64,000 nt of DNA from Fibrella forsythiae (GCF_017353175.1 NZ_JAFMYW010000008.1:248001-312000); one strand, 5' to 3'; counted from the stretch's first letter, positions 1 through 8,849 are shown. A program made the numbers and translations. The notes: generated by a model not told the origin, from the letters alone.

Positions 1-1319
1 ATCTTGCGACCCTGTTCCAGGGCTATTTTCTGTCGGTCGGCTATGGGCATTGCCCCTACCACTTCGGCGCGGCTGTAAAAATTGTAGTAGCCAATCAGCA
101 CGCCCTTCGGCTTCTGGAAACCAAACGATGGATACCAGATCTGGTTGATATCCTGATTGGTCCGCGAGATGCCACCGTAGATACCATCTTCCTCTTCCCA
201 GAACCGCCGCTTGAATTGCAGCCCGATCTTACCCGTTTTGATGTACGGTACAAAATCAGCCGCCCGCTGCACCGGGCCCGAGAGGTCAGACTGAATATTT
301 TTCAGCACCGGCAGCGGCAATGTACACACACAGAATTCGGCCTGTAGCTCGGTGGGCTGGCCATTTTTCCGGTACACCACCCGTACGCCGCTCTCCGTTT
401 TACGAAGCTCGGTTACCGGCGAGTTGAACTGGATTTTTCCGGCCAGTTTCTTTTCAAATGCCTTCGGAATAGCATCCATACCGCCAACGGGCTGCAATAG
501 CGTGGTTTGTTGCTCGTAGATGTAATCGCCTACGTTGTAGAAAACAGGCTGCATAAAACCAGATCGCAGTATGTCGGTCAGGCCATACGGGTCATTCACC
601 ATACCCGTCGACGTGCCGGCACCTGGCTCGCTTTTATAGCCGCGCCGGTTGGTACCTTTATACAGATGGGCCGTGTTGAGGTCGCCTTCATTTTTCAGAA
701 AATCGACCAGTTTCTCAATGTCTTCTTTGGTCAGTTGCTGATCCAGCGCCCCCTGGTCGAGCGATTTAGCGAGCAGTTCGGCCGTGTAACCGCGCATGTC
801 GTTATGGTATTCCTTGATGCGAATCCGACGGTTGGCGAAAGGCCCGGTTCCGCCATCATTGAAGAGATAGGCGGCTTCGTTATTGCCATTGAAGATCTCC
901 AGCGGCACGCCTAGTTCACGGCAGTACTGCAAAGTAAGCTGGTGGTGGTGTGGAATGCGGGCGGCACCGCCGTTGAAATAGTAGCCATCGTCGAACCGGC
1001 ACGTCTGGGGTGTTCCGTCTATTTCGGTTTCGGCCGTGCCTCCCCGAACAGTCCACACACGGCCGCCAGATCGATTCCTGGCTTCCAGAATAGTGCAGTC
1101 ATAGCCCAGTTTACCCAGTTCCCAGGCGGTGGCCAGCCCAGCCAGACCAGCGCCGAGAATAACCACTTTCCTCCCCGCCACCTGCCCTGTTTTCGAGTCG
1201 GTAATGGCTCCGTTGGCGGGTAAATTAAATGCCTCAGCCGGTGCCGGTGCTAGCAGCCCCCACGCCAGCAACGACGCATAACTAGCTGATGTTGAATTGA
1301 TGAAGTCACGTCTGGTCAT
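1..1319 (-). CDS. Tat-exported flavin monoamine oxidase / amino-acid oxidase, partial
   Basis: Reading leftward from ATG at 1319, the frame stays open to the window edge, so the C-terminus is missing. The N-terminus MTRRDFINS followed by a hydrophobic stretch and an Ala-rich cleavage region is a twin-arginine signal, so the enzyme is probably exported folded with its cofactor. From about residue 50 it has the FAD dinucleotide-binding signature GAGLAGL, an acidic ribose-binding residue in LEAR, and the GGRVWT motif of the amine oxidase family. These enzymes oxidise amines or amino acids to imines with release of H2O2; the substrate cannot be read from sequence. It lies downstream of, and co-directional with, a Tat-targeted aminotransferase, which suggests shared amino-acid catabolism outside the cytoplasm. 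Family call strong, substrate unknown. Confidence 0.85.
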   Translation of the reverse strand, partial: MTRRDFINSTSASYASLLAWGLLAPAPAEAFNLPANGAITDSKTGQVAGRKVVILGAGLAGLATAWELGKLGYDCTILEARNRSGGRVWTVRGGTAETEIDGTPQTCRFDDGYYFNGGAARIPHHHQLTLQYCRELGVPLEIFNGNNEAAYLFNDGGTGPFANRRIRIKEYHNDMRGYTAELLAKSLDQGALDQQLTKEDIEKLVDFLKNEGDLNTAHLYKGTNRRGYKSEPGAGTSTGMVNDPYGLTDILRSGFMQPVFYNVGDYIYEQQTTLLQPVGGMDAIPKAFEKKLAGKIQFNSPVTELRKTESGVRVVYRKNGQPTELQAEFCVCTLPLPVLKNIQSDLSGPVQRAADFVPYIKTGKIGLQFKRRFWEEEDGIYGGISRTNQDINQIWYPSFGFQKPKGVLIGYYNFYSRAEVVGAMPIADRQKIALEQGRK

Positions 1320-1447
1320 AGTAAATGGAGAAAGGAGAAAAGGAAGAACGGAGGAAGGGGAAAAGGAAGACTACCTGTTGCTCAGCTTACCGGTTGAACA
1401 TCAGCAAAGCTCCCTTCTCCCTTTTCTCCTTCCTCCATTCCTCCCTT
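1320..1447. repeat. Purine-rich intergenic inverted repeat
   Basis: The whole gap between the amine oxidase start and the aminotransferase stop is an imperfect inverted repeat. The left arm (about 1326-1370) is built of GGAGAAAGG-like words and the right arm (about 1407-1447) of their complement. The inner segment contains TTGCTCAGC and GCAAAGCTCCC. The element at 44749-44872 has very similar arms. It could form a long hairpin in RNA or DNA. Confidence 0.75.
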
Positions 1448-2632
1448 TTATCCTACCACTTTTTTAAAGGCATCGATAAAGGTTTCCATTTCGGCCTGCG
1501 TGCCGATGCTGACGCGGCAGTACGGTTGCCGGTCGATCTCGCGGGTTTGGATGCCTACGCCCTGCCCAAACATCTGCCCTTCAAACGCTTTGGTCTTCAT
1601 CTTGATCGGGAACAGAATGAAGTTGGCGTATGACGGGATGGGCTCGTAGCCAAGGCCTTTCAGCGCTTTCATGGTATAATCGCGCGCTTTGGTATTCTCA
1701 GTACGGCAATACGTTTGCCAGGCCTGATCCTGGTAGCTGGCAATGCCGCCCATCAATGTGGTAATGCTGACGGCAAATTCGCCATTGGTAAATGGCTTCA
1801 GCAACTGCAGCGTTTTAGGCTGGGCCATTACGTACCCAAGGCGCAGACCCGCAAAACCGTGGATTTTCGAGAACGTGCGGGCCAGAATGACGTCGAGTCC
1901 GTCGGCGATCAGCTTGCCCAGCATAGGCCGGTCGGCGGGTTCGAGGAAATCGATATACGCTTCGTCGATAAAAACGGGTACGGTCGGTGCTACGTCGCGG
2001 CAAAACTGGGCCAGTTCGGCGGGAGGCACGATGGTTCCCGTTGGGTTGTTTGGGTTCACAATGTAGACCATCGACAGGCCTGGCGTGCTGAGCGCTTTTG
2101 CTTTCAGGGCGGCCAGATCGTAGCTCAGGCCGGCCGTAGCAGGCACGGTCAGAATCTGCCCTTTCATGGCGGTGGCCCGTTCCAGCAGATCGTCGTAGGT
2201 GGGGCGGCAAGTCAGAATCGGGCCTTTCTGCGAATAGTAGGCAGCACCGGCCATCAGCACGTCGGATGAACCGGGCGTAATCAGAATATTTTTCGCCGTC
2301 ACGCCTTCAGCCTGCGCAATCATCGTTTTCAACTGCGCAAACTCCATCCAGGCATAGCGATTGCCAATCGCCGTTGCTTTGTTCAGGGCTTCTTTGGCGC
2401 TGGTAGAAATGCCATACGGGTTTTCGTTGGCAAACAACCGCGCTTTCAGAGCGGGCATCGTATCGGGCGGAAGGCTGTTCAACTGGGCAAATTCGCCGAA
2501 CAGGCGCTGCTCGGCGACAACCGATTCAGGAATAAATTCGGCTTTCGCTTCCTGCCAGCGGCTAAAGCCGAGCCCGGCGGTGACTAATCCAGCTGAGCGA
2601 AGCCAGCTACGACGGTTGATGACGTGTGACAT
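1448..2632 (-). CDS. Tat-targeted PLP-dependent aminotransferase (HisC-like, class I/II)
   Basis: A 394-residue fold-type I aminotransferase most like the histidinol-phosphate aminotransferase group. Visible signatures are VNPNNPTGT (substrate/PLP region), IDEAYIDF (PLP-ring aspartate) and TFSKIHGFAGLRLG, whose Ser-Lys holds the Schiff-base lysine. The N-terminus, residues 1-32, has NRRSWLRSAGLV followed by a hydrophobic segment: a twin-arginine signal, unlike biosynthetic HisC, which is cytoplasmic. With no his genes nearby and a Tat-targeted amine oxidase next in line, a periplasmic catabolic or modifying role is more likely than histidine synthesis. The stop codon touches the purine-rich inverted repeat. 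Confidence 0.85.
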   Translation of the reverse strand: MSHVINRRSWLRSAGLVTAGLGFSRWQEAKAEFIPESVVAEQRLFGEFAQLNSLPPDTMPALKARLFANENPYGISTSAKEALNKATAIGNRYAWMEFAQLKTMIAQAEGVTAKNILITPGSSDVLMAGAAYYSQKGPILTCRPTYDDLLERATAMKGQILTVPATAGLSYDLAALKAKALSTPGLSMVYIVNPNNPTGTIVPPAELAQFCRDVAPTVPVFIDEAYIDFLEPADRPMLGKLIADGLDVILARTFSKIHGFAGLRLGYVMAQPKTLQLLKPFTNGEFAVSITTLMGGIASYQDQAWQTYCRTENTKARDYTMKALKGLGYEPIPSYANFILFPIKMKTKAFEGQMFGQGVGIQTREIDRQPYCRVSIGTQAEMETFIDAFKKVVG

Positions 2633-2737
2633 ATTCGGTAAAAGTTAATTATTCCAATAGAATATTTTGATTATCAGCGATAACAGATGAGCAAACCGGG
2701 CAATAACAAATCTACGCAAAAATCAGTGAAGGGACAC

Positions 2738-2925
2738 TGGTTGATTGGTTGATCGGTCGGCTGGTGGATTTGTTGACTGGTTAATTGGTTGGCTGGTTGA
2801 CTGGTTAATTCGTGGACTGGTTGATAGCTTACTTACTAACCAATTAACCAGCCAACCACTCAACCAGCCAACCACTCAACCGATCAACCAGCCAACCACT
2901 CCACCAATCCACCAGCCAACCAGTT
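2738..2925. repeat. Long inverted repeat with arms of short tandem words
   Basis: The left arm (about 2738-2825) is built from variants of TTGGTTGACTGG, the right arm (about 2836-2925) from the complementary CCAGCCAACCACTCAA, around a short centre containing GATAGCTTACTTAC. It ends about 12 bases before the ATG of the MBL hydrolase, so a transcript from upstream would carry a very long hairpin next to the start. The 90 bases before it (2641-2737) are A/T-rich and presumably hold the aminotransferase promoter. Confidence 0.8.
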
Positions 2926-2937
2926 ACCTTCGTGGCT

Positions 2938-4056
2938 ATGAAACGCCTGAAGAAAATGCTGATCTATTTCGTTATCGCTCTTTTTATTCTAGCCGCCGGG
3001 GTTTGGGGGTTTATGCAAACGGCACCGTTCGGTGCCGATTCGTCTGGTGACCGGCTGGCCCGTGTTAAACTGTCGAAGAACTACCGAGATGGAGCGTTTC
3101 AAAACGTTGAACCCACCGACGTAATGCGGCGGGGTGCGTCGTACGTGCAGTTGATGCTGGATAACCTTCGGAAACCCGCCGATGTGGAACCGGCCTACCA
3201 GATACCCTCTGTGCAGACCAACCTCAACACGTTGTCGGGCTCAGGTACGTCGGTGGTGTGGTTTGGGCACTCATCATACCTGATCAAGTCGGAGAACATT
3301 ACGCTGTTGATCGATCCGGTGCTGAGTGGGTACGCCTCGCCGGTGTCTATTTTCGGTAAAGCGTTTCCTGGTACCAATGTATACACCGCCGCCAACATGC
3401 CCAGGATCGACGTGCTGGTCTTGAGCCACGACCATTATGACCACCTCGATTATCAAACGGTGGTGGCCCTGCGCGACAAGGTCACGCGCGTGGTGGTTCC
3501 GCTGGGAGTAGGCGCTCACCTCGAACGCTGGGGCTACGACCCCACCCGCATCACCGAACTCGACTGGAGCGAAAATGTGACCATCAGCGAAGGATTCTCG
3601 CTCACGGCCGTACCCGCCCGCCACTTCTCGGGCCGCGGTATCAGGCGCGGTGGTTCGCTCTGGAGCGCCTACGTGCTGGATCTGAACAACCAACGCATCT
3701 TCCTGGGGGGCGATTCGGGTTATGGGCCGCATTTCAAATCGATCGGTGATCAGTACGGCCCGTTCGATCTGGCTATGCTCGAATGTGGACAATATGGTCG
3801 CGACTGGCCCTCTATTCACATGTTCCCGACCGAGGTGGCGCAGGCCGCCCGCGACCTGCATACGAAGGTGCTGCTACCCGTTCACTGGGCCAAATTTGCC
3901 CTGGCACTTCACCCCTGGCGCGAACCCATCCGGCAACTAACGGCGGCCATCACCCCCGCCGATTCGTTTGCCTTGACCACGCCCCGCATCGGCGAGCCAG
4001 TAATGCTTAAGCAACCCCTACCCAACAGCCACTGGTGGGAAGAAGTAGGGAAGTGA
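2938..4056 (+). CDS. MBL-fold metallohydrolase (UlaG / NAPE-PLD-like)
   Basis: A 372-residue metallo-beta-lactamase-fold hydrolase. One N-terminal hydrophobic segment (about residues 8-25) makes it a membrane-anchored or exported protein. The metal motif is LSHDHYDHLDY, i.e. HxHxDH, preceded by WFGHSSYLI and IDPVL, which are typical of the UlaG/NAPE-hydrolysing branch; later ligands are in GGDSGYG and PVHWAKF. The ATG at 2938 was preferred over an in-frame GTG two codons upstream because MKRLKK gives a normal positively charged N-terminus. The TACCTTCG just before the start resembles the Bacteroidota -7 box. Possible substrates are phosphodiester lipids or lactones; the sequence does not decide. 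Confidence 0.85.
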   Translation: MKRLKKMLIYFVIALFILAAGVWGFMQTAPFGADSSGDRLARVKLSKNYRDGAFQNVEPTDVMRRGASYVQLMLDNLRKPADVEPAYQIPSVQTNLNTLSGSGTSVVWFGHSSYLIKSENITLLIDPVLSGYASPVSIFGKAFPGTNVYTAANMPRIDVLVLSHDHYDHLDYQTVVALRDKVTRVVVPLGVGAHLERWGYDPTRITELDWSENVTISEGFSLTAVPARHFSGRGIRRGGSLWSAYVLDLNNQRIFLGGDSGYGPHFKSIGDQYGPFDLAMLECGQYGRDWPSIHMFPTEVAQAARDLHTKVLLPVHWAKFALALHPWREPIRQLTAAITPADSFALTTPRIGEPVMLKQPLPNSHWWEEVGK

Positions 4057-4096
4057 TGAACGATTACCAATGATGCATTACTCGTTGTTCATTACT
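4051..4096. repeat. Small imperfect inverted repeat between convergent genes
   Basis: AGTGATGAACGA and its approximate complement TCGTTGTTCATTACT enclose about 18 bases. It overlaps the stop codons of both convergent genes and could act as a two-way terminator, though no clear T-run is seen. Confidence 0.35.
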
Positions 4097-4971
4097 AAGT
4101 GCCGGTTGTATCGCGCTGCTACCTGCCGGGTGGTCTTGTCAGCAACGCGGTGCAGGGTAAATGATACAGCTACACCGGTGAAGGCGTAATAAACCAGCAG
4201 ATTGGCTGGCCCAACCCGGCGCCCGGCGGCCTGTGTGGAAAAGCGGGTCAGGTAATAGTAACTCAGGAAACCACCCGAAACGGCGCCGATTAAACCCGCG
4301 ACACCCCGTACGATCCGGTTTTGACGTAGCCCTTCTGTAATGAATGGATCGTTGAACGACTGCATCGCTGACCGGAGTTGCAGTTCGGGCGCAAGCTGAA
4401 TGCCCCGGTAGGTGTACCGGGTGGCCAGTAACTGCGGTTTAACGCTGAGTGTATCAGTTGCGGTAAGGGCTGGCTCTCCAAGTGTCGGCCGGGGTTTCAC
4501 GTAAGCTGCGTCGTTGGCCGTTATCAGCAAATTATGCCGTTGAACAGCCCTATGCATGGTAGCCGAGGCAGAAAAACCGGCAACAAATCCGGTAGTTAGC
4601 GCCGCTACACTCCCTAGCAGCAACGTACCTGACAGCTCGGGATGTTGCAGCGGATTGGCCCGAACAGCCCCTAACATCAGTCCGTAGCTGCCTACGAAAA
4701 GGGGAAACGGCAGCCTGGACCGGCGGCGGGCACGAGACAGGAGGCGACTGGCTGCCGAATCGGCGGGCTGACGCAACAGCGGCGTCAACTGCAGCCCTGT
4801 CAACCGCGTGGCGGCATGATACGAGTAATAATAATCGGTTGCAAGAAATACCCGCTGCGAGTGAATACCAATCGTATCGGTTAGGGGCAGGCTATCGGGG
4901 AGCGACCGGGCTGTTACCGACGTACCTGCGAGCAGATACATGGCTATCAGGATGTAGATAGATTGTTTCAA
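4078..4971 (-). CDS. Hypothetical exported/membrane protein
   Basis: I do not recognise a family for this 297-residue protein. It begins with a signal peptide (MKQSIYILIAMYLLAGTSVTA). Two hydrophobic glycine-rich blocks follow: about residues 95-135 (FVGSYGLMLGAV ... LLLGSVAALTTGFVAGF) and about 225-270 (GVAGLIGAVSGGFLSYYYL ... LLVYYAFTGVAVSF). The middle part is Thr/Pro/Leu-rich. It is convergent with the MBL hydrolase and divergent from cysM. A bacterial inner- or outer-membrane protein of unknown role is all that can be supported. Confidence 0.65.
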   Translation of the reverse strand: MKQSIYILIAMYLLAGTSVTARSLPDSLPLTDTIGIHSQRVFLATDYYYSYHAATRLTGLQLTPLLRQPADSAASRLLSRARRRSRLPFPLFVGSYGLMLGAVRANPLQHPELSGTLLLGSVAALTTGFVAGFSASATMHRAVQRHNLLITANDAAYVKPRPTLGEPALTATDTLSVKPQLLATRYTYRGIQLAPELQLRSAMQSFNDPFITEGLRQNRIVRGVAGLIGAVSGGFLSYYYLTRFSTQAAGRRVGPANLLVYYAFTGVAVSFTLHRVADKTTRQVAARYNRHLVMNNE

Positions 4972-5062
4972 AGGTGTCTACAAAATAGTGTGTCATATCT
5001 GAACCCTGTAACGCAATCAGGGCTGGTTTTCATATAGTCTTCGCTGGCCGGGAATTAACCGC

Positions 5063-5196
5063 GAACAGTTAGCAGTTAGCAATGAACAAGTATCAATGAA
5101 CAGCACTGCCCGGCAACGTACCCAGGCAAATCCTGGCAACGGCCTTCTTTCATGGCTACTCATTGATACCTGATCATTGATAATTGATAACTGATC
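5063..5196. repeat. Inverted repeat abutting the cysM start
   Basis: The left arm (5063-5099, AGTTAGCAGTTAGCAATGAAC-like) matches the complement of the right arm (5160-5196) at about 30 of 37 positions by eye. The right arm ends on the base before the cysM ATG. The centre contains CAGCACTGCCCGG and CAACGTACC. The upstream gap 4972-5062 contains nothing else recognisable. Confidence 0.7.
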
Positions 5197-6087
5197 ATGG
5201 CAACTCTTCTGGAATTGGTTGGCAATACGCCTTTAGTTGAACTTAACCGACTGAATACCAACAGCAACGTAAAACTGTACGGCAAGCTCGAAGGCAATAA
5301 TCCTGGTGGCAGCGTGAAAGACCGCGCCGCCTATAGCATGATTCGTGGCTTCATTGACCGGGGCGAGTGGCAACCAGGCATGAAGCTGATCGAAGCCACC
5401 AGCGGAAATACCGGTATTGCCCTGGCCATGATTGCCCGCCTGTTTGGCATCGAGATCGAGCTGGCCTTACCAGCCAATTCAACCAAAGAGCGGGTGCAGA
5501 CCATGGAAGCTTTCGGTGCTAAAGTGACGCTGACCGAGACCATCGAGGCCGGGCGCGACTACGTGGAAGCCAAAGCGGCAACGGGCGAATTCCTGCTGGT
5601 AAACCAGTTTGCCAACCCGGACAACTATCTGGCTCATTACCGCACCACCGGCCCCGAAATCTGGCGTGATACGGATGGTAAGATCACGCATTTCGTGGCC
5701 TCAATGGGCACCACAGGCACCATCATGGGTACATCGCGTTTCCTGAAAGAGCAGAACGAAAACGTGCAGATCATTGGCTGCCAGCCTACCGACGGCTCAT
5801 CGATTCCCGGCATTCGGAAGTGGCCAACGGAGTACCTGCCCAAGATTTTCGACCCGAAACGCGTTGACCGGACAATGGAGGTCTCGCAGGACCAGGCCAC
5901 CCAGATGACCCGCGAGCTTGCCCGTGTAGAAGGGGTTTTCGCGGGCATGAGCAGCGGTGGTGGTGTGCATGCCGCCCTCCGCCTCATCAAGGAACTGGAA
6001 GCAGCCGGACAAGCCGACGGAGCCGTCATTGTCTGCATCATCTGCGACCGAGGCGACCGCTACCTGTCATCGGGCCTATTCGAATAA
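5197..6087 (+). CDS. cysM: Cysteine synthase B / O-acetylserine sulfhydrylase
   Basis: A 296-residue fold-type II PLP enzyme that makes L-cysteine from O-acetylserine and sulfide or thiosulfate in the cytoplasm. The start MATLLELVGNTPLVELNRL is typical of the family. The PLP lysine lies in NPGGSVKDRA (about residue 42), the substrate loop in TSGNTGIAL (about residue 70), and the PLP-phosphate loop in MGTTGTIMG (about residue 175). The length and the C-terminal ICDRGDRYLSSGLF fit CysM better than the longer CysK. It is monocistronic with its own terminator. Confidence 0.93.
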   Translation: MATLLELVGNTPLVELNRLNTNSNVKLYGKLEGNNPGGSVKDRAAYSMIRGFIDRGEWQPGMKLIEATSGNTGIALAMIARLFGIEIELALPANSTKERVQTMEAFGAKVTLTETIEAGRDYVEAKAATGEFLLVNQFANPDNYLAHYRTTGPEIWRDTDGKITHFVASMGTTGTIMGTSRFLKEQNENVQIIGCQPTDGSSIPGIRKWPTEYLPKIFDPKRVDRTMEVSQDQATQMTRELARVEGVFAGMSSGGGVHAALRLIKELEAAGQADGAVIVCIICDRGDRYLSSGLFE

Positions 6088-6093
6088 TTTTTT

Positions 6094-6131
6094 AGTACGC
6101 GGATTTAAGAAATTTGATCCGCGTACTTTTC
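6094..6131. terminator. Intrinsic terminator of cysM, probably bidirectional
   Basis: The perfect 11-bp arms AGTACGCGGAT (6094-6104) and ATCCGCGTACT (6117-6127) are followed by a short T-run and preceded by TTTTTT, so the hairpin can serve cysM on the plus strand and the WYL gene on the minus strand. Confidence 0.75.
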
Positions 6132-6162
6132 AGTTGCACGGCACGCCGCTGCAACACCCTGT

Positions 6163-7182
6163 TTATGTAGTGGCTTCATACTGTTTATATGCCCGCCTGA
6201 GCCGCTCGGCCAGTCGGTTGCGTAGCTCAATCGGGGCCAGCAGTTCAAGCCCCTCGCCAAAGGCGAGAATGTCGCGCTCGAGCTCGTAGTTGTGCTGTAT
6301 CTGCAAGCTGATCACAATATCGCCATCGTCTCGCCGCTCTTCTAGCCGTTGTGAGGCATGAAGCGGCTTGGTTTCGATGTACGGTGCCTGTTGCCGGTCA
6401 ACCCGAACCAGCACGGTCAACGGAGGTAGTGTGGCGCTAACGGTTACACCAATGGCCTGTCGATAATAGTCTGCAGGTACGTTGCCGGGATTAGGGCGAT
6501 ACGCCAGATCGGGAGCGGGGTCGAGAGAAAGCATTCGGTCGAGGGCCAGGTGCATAATCTCCGCTCGGTTTCCCTTCACTCCCACGGCAAACCAACGATT
6601 ACGAAACTCCTTGAGCCACCACACATGAAACGGAATCACCTGCCGATCTTTGGCTCTGAACGACTGGTAGGTTATCCAGACTGCGTTGCCCTCAATGATC
6701 GACCGGTACAACGAATCCAGGTACGTTAGGCCGCGCAGGTTATCATTGGTTTCGAAGTCGATCACCGCCTGCTGATTGGCCGTGGCGGCAAATACGTGAG
6801 CTTCCAGTTTCTGCACCACCCCCGACAGATTCCGGAAGTGCGAAAACCCTTTGAACTGCTTCAGTACATCGACGGCCTCGCTGATCTGCTCCAGATCATG
6901 CCCCGATAACGGCCCGTTGGTAATGCTGTACGTCGGGTCTTCGTAGGTATAATATTTCCGGTCAATTACCACAATCGGCGCGTTGTAGCCTAGCTTGTCG
7001 CTGCGCATCATCTGCAAATCGGCCTGAATGGTGCGGCGGCTGATCTGGGCAATGCCCTCATACTCATAGAGCGCCTCCCCCACTTTCTCGATGAGCAGGT
7101 CGAGCGTCCATTGTCGAAACCGGTTGGTCAGGCAGGTGTCGATGGCTCGGTAACGGATCAGAGCATTGCGGTTGGCGGGCAT
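6163..7182 (-). CDS. WYL-domain transcriptional regulator (YafY-like)
   Basis: A 339-residue regulator. The N-terminal about 75 residues (NRFRQWTLDLLIEKV ... ISRRTIQADLQMM) form a winged helix-turn-helix. The middle has the WYL-type segment (AVWITYQSF ... FRNRWFAVGV) at about residues 150-215, followed by the C-terminal WCX-like extension. WYL domains are thought to bind nucleic-acid or nucleotide ligands, and members control phage defence and DNA-damage responses. This gene is divergent from the Ro60 gene, and a perfect 25-bp palindrome lies between them, so it most likely controls the RNA-repair genes and itself. Ligand unknown. Confidence 0.88.
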   Translation of the reverse strand: MPANRNALIRYRAIDTCLTNRFRQWTLDLLIEKVGEALYEYEGIAQISRRTIQADLQMMRSDKLGYNAPIVVIDRKYYTYEDPTYSITNGPLSGHDLEQISEAVDVLKQFKGFSHFRNLSGVVQKLEAHVFAATANQQAVIDFETNDNLRGLTYLDSLYRSIIEGNAVWITYQSFRAKDRQVIPFHVWWLKEFRNRWFAVGVKGNRAEIMHLALDRMLSLDPAPDLAYRPNPGNVPADYYRQAIGVTVSATLPPLTVLVRVDRQQAPYIETKPLHASQRLEERRDDGDIVISLQIQHNYELERDILAFGEGLELLAPIELRNRLAERLRRAYKQYEATT

Positions 7183-7222
7183 GGGTCGTCAAACTTTTTT
7201 CAAAATTTCCCCATTTTTTTTC

Positions 7223-7247
7223 AACTGCGCAAATACGTTGCGCAGTT
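7223..7247. promoter_or_regulatory. Palindromic operator between WYL regulator and Ro60
   Basis: The arms AACTGCGCAA (7223-7232) and TTGCGCAGTT (7238-7247) are perfect complements around ATACG. The site lies centrally in the 123-bp divergent promoter region, 40 bp from the WYL start and 58 bp from the chosen Ro60 start. Its symmetry and position fit binding by a dimeric WYL regulator. AACCTTTG at 7254-7261 is a weak -7 candidate for the Ro60 transcript. Confidence 0.7.
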
Positions 7248-7305
7248 CACCGAAACCTTTGTCATGTCGAACGGGAACAAACATTCTTCCCGCCAAACTA
7301 AAGCG

Positions 7306-8832
7306 ATGCGTTTCAACACTGTCAACCAACACCAATCAACGGTGAACCATGCCGGAGCCAACGCCTTTGCGCTAACGCCCGAGATGGAACTGTATTCGGC
7401 CGTGGTGACGACGATGTTATCGGACGTGACCTACGAAAACGCCGATCAGCGTCTGGAACGCATTCGCGAACTGGCCTACGTGGTATCGCCTTTGTTCCTG
7501 GCTAAGCTGGCTGTGTATGCCCGTGAGCAGATGTATCTACGCACGGCGCCCGTTGTGCTGGTCGGAGATCTGGCCATGCGCCACAACGGCGATGATCTGG
7601 TGAGCCGCACGGTCAGCCGCGTAGTACAACGCCCCGACGAGATCACCGAATTACTGGCCTATTATCAGGCTGCCAACTGCCGTACGGGCACTAAAAAACT
7701 AAACCGGCTGTCGAAGCAAATTCAGAAAGGACTTGCCTTTTCGTTCAACCGCTTCGATGCCTATCAGTTTGCCAAGTACGAACGTAAAGCGGCGGTTACG
7801 CTGCGCGATGCCCTGTTTCTGGTGCATCCCAAGGCGAAAGACGAGGCGCAGCAGGCCGTTTTTAACCAGATCGCCACGCAGTCGCTCGAAACGCCTTACA
7901 CCTGGGAAACCGAGTTGAGCGCGTTGGGGCAGCAGGTATTTGCGGGCGAAACGGCCAAACGCAAAGCCGTTCAGGCCAAATGGCACGAACTGATCGACAG
8001 CGGCAGGCTGGGTTATATGGCCATGCTGCGGAACCTGCGCAACATGTTGGAGGCCGACATTGACGGAGCCCACGTGAAGACGGTTTGCGCCCTGCTGTCG
8101 AACGAACGGGCCGTACGCAACGCCAAGCAATTGCCTTTTCGATTTCTGGCGGCTTACCGCGAGCTGAAGTTGGTCAACTCCGGGCACGTGTCGCGGATTC
8201 AGCAGGCACTGGAGCAGGCGCTACAAGCCAGCACGGCCAACCTGCGGGGTTTCGACGACAATACGCGGGTGGTTATCGCCTGCGACGTGTCGGGGTCGAT
8301 GCAAAAAGCGGTCTCGGCCAAAAGCAAAGTTCTGCTCTACGATATTGGCTTGCTGCTCGGTATGTTGTTGCAGGCCAATTGCGGTAACGTCATTACCGGT
8401 ATGTTTGGCGATAGCTGGAAAGTAGTGCCTTTGCGGGGTAAAAACGCCCTGGCCAACGTCGATGCGTTCTACCGTCGCGAAGGTGAAGTTGGTTATTCAA
8501 CCAACGGTTACCTGGTGCTCGACGACCTGATCAAACGAAAACACCACGCCGACAAAGTGATGCTGTTTACCGATACCCAGTTGTGGGATTCGACAACGGG
8601 CAACCAATCGGCGAAAAATACGCTGGCGGCAAAGTGGCTGGCCTATAAGCAGTTATTTCCCGGCGCACGATTGTATCTGTTCGATCTGGCTGGTTACGGG
8701 CAGGCTCCCCTACGTACCCAGACCAACGACGTGTACCTGATTGCGGGCTGGTCTGACAAGATTTTCGATGTGCTGCAGGCTATCGAAGCTGGCGATCAGG
8801 CGCTATCGAAGATCAACGAAATTGGCTTGTAG
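7306..8832 (+). CDS. Ro60-like TROVE/vWA RNA-binding protein
   Basis: A 508-residue bacterial Ro60 orthologue (Rsr type). Residues about 1-320 are the helical TROVE ring (NTVNHAGANAFALTPEMELY ... LRNLRNMLEADIDGAHV), which in characterised members holds ends of damaged RNA and a Y RNA. From about residue 322 a von Willebrand A domain follows, with an intact MIDAS motif DVSGS starting at residue 327. ATG 7306 was chosen because MRFNT matches the usual family start; an in-frame ATG at 7264 would add 14 polar residues. In other bacteria Ro60 works with Y RNAs and exonucleases in RNA quality control. Here it is followed by Y-RNA-like repeats and end-healing and sealing enzymes. Confidence 0.92.
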   Translation: MRFNTVNQHQSTVNHAGANAFALTPEMELYSAVVTTMLSDVTYENADQRLERIRELAYVVSPLFLAKLAVYAREQMYLRTAPVVLVGDLAMRHNGDDLVSRTVSRVVQRPDEITELLAYYQAANCRTGTKKLNRLSKQIQKGLAFSFNRFDAYQFAKYERKAAVTLRDALFLVHPKAKDEAQQAVFNQIATQSLETPYTWETELSALGQQVFAGETAKRKAVQAKWHELIDSGRLGYMAMLRNLRNMLEADIDGAHVKTVCALLSNERAVRNAKQLPFRFLAAYRELKLVNSGHVSRIQQALEQALQASTANLRGFDDNTRVVIACDVSGSMQKAVSAKSKVLLYDIGLLLGMLLQANCGNVITGMFGDSWKVVPLRGKNALANVDAFYRREGEVGYSTNGYLVLDDLIKRKHHADKVMLFTDTQLWDSTTGNQSAKNTLAAKWLAYKQLFPGARLYLFDLAGYGQAPLRTQTNDVYLIAGWSDKIFDVLQAIEAGDQALSKINEIGL

Positions 8833-8849
8833 AATTGATGAACGACATT

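Noticed and set aside
2836-2925. Regularly repeated CCAGCCAACCACT words resembling a CRISPR array
   Set aside because: Repeats are about 15 bp, without spacers of constant length, and they pair with the left arm of an inverted repeat. No cas genes are near.
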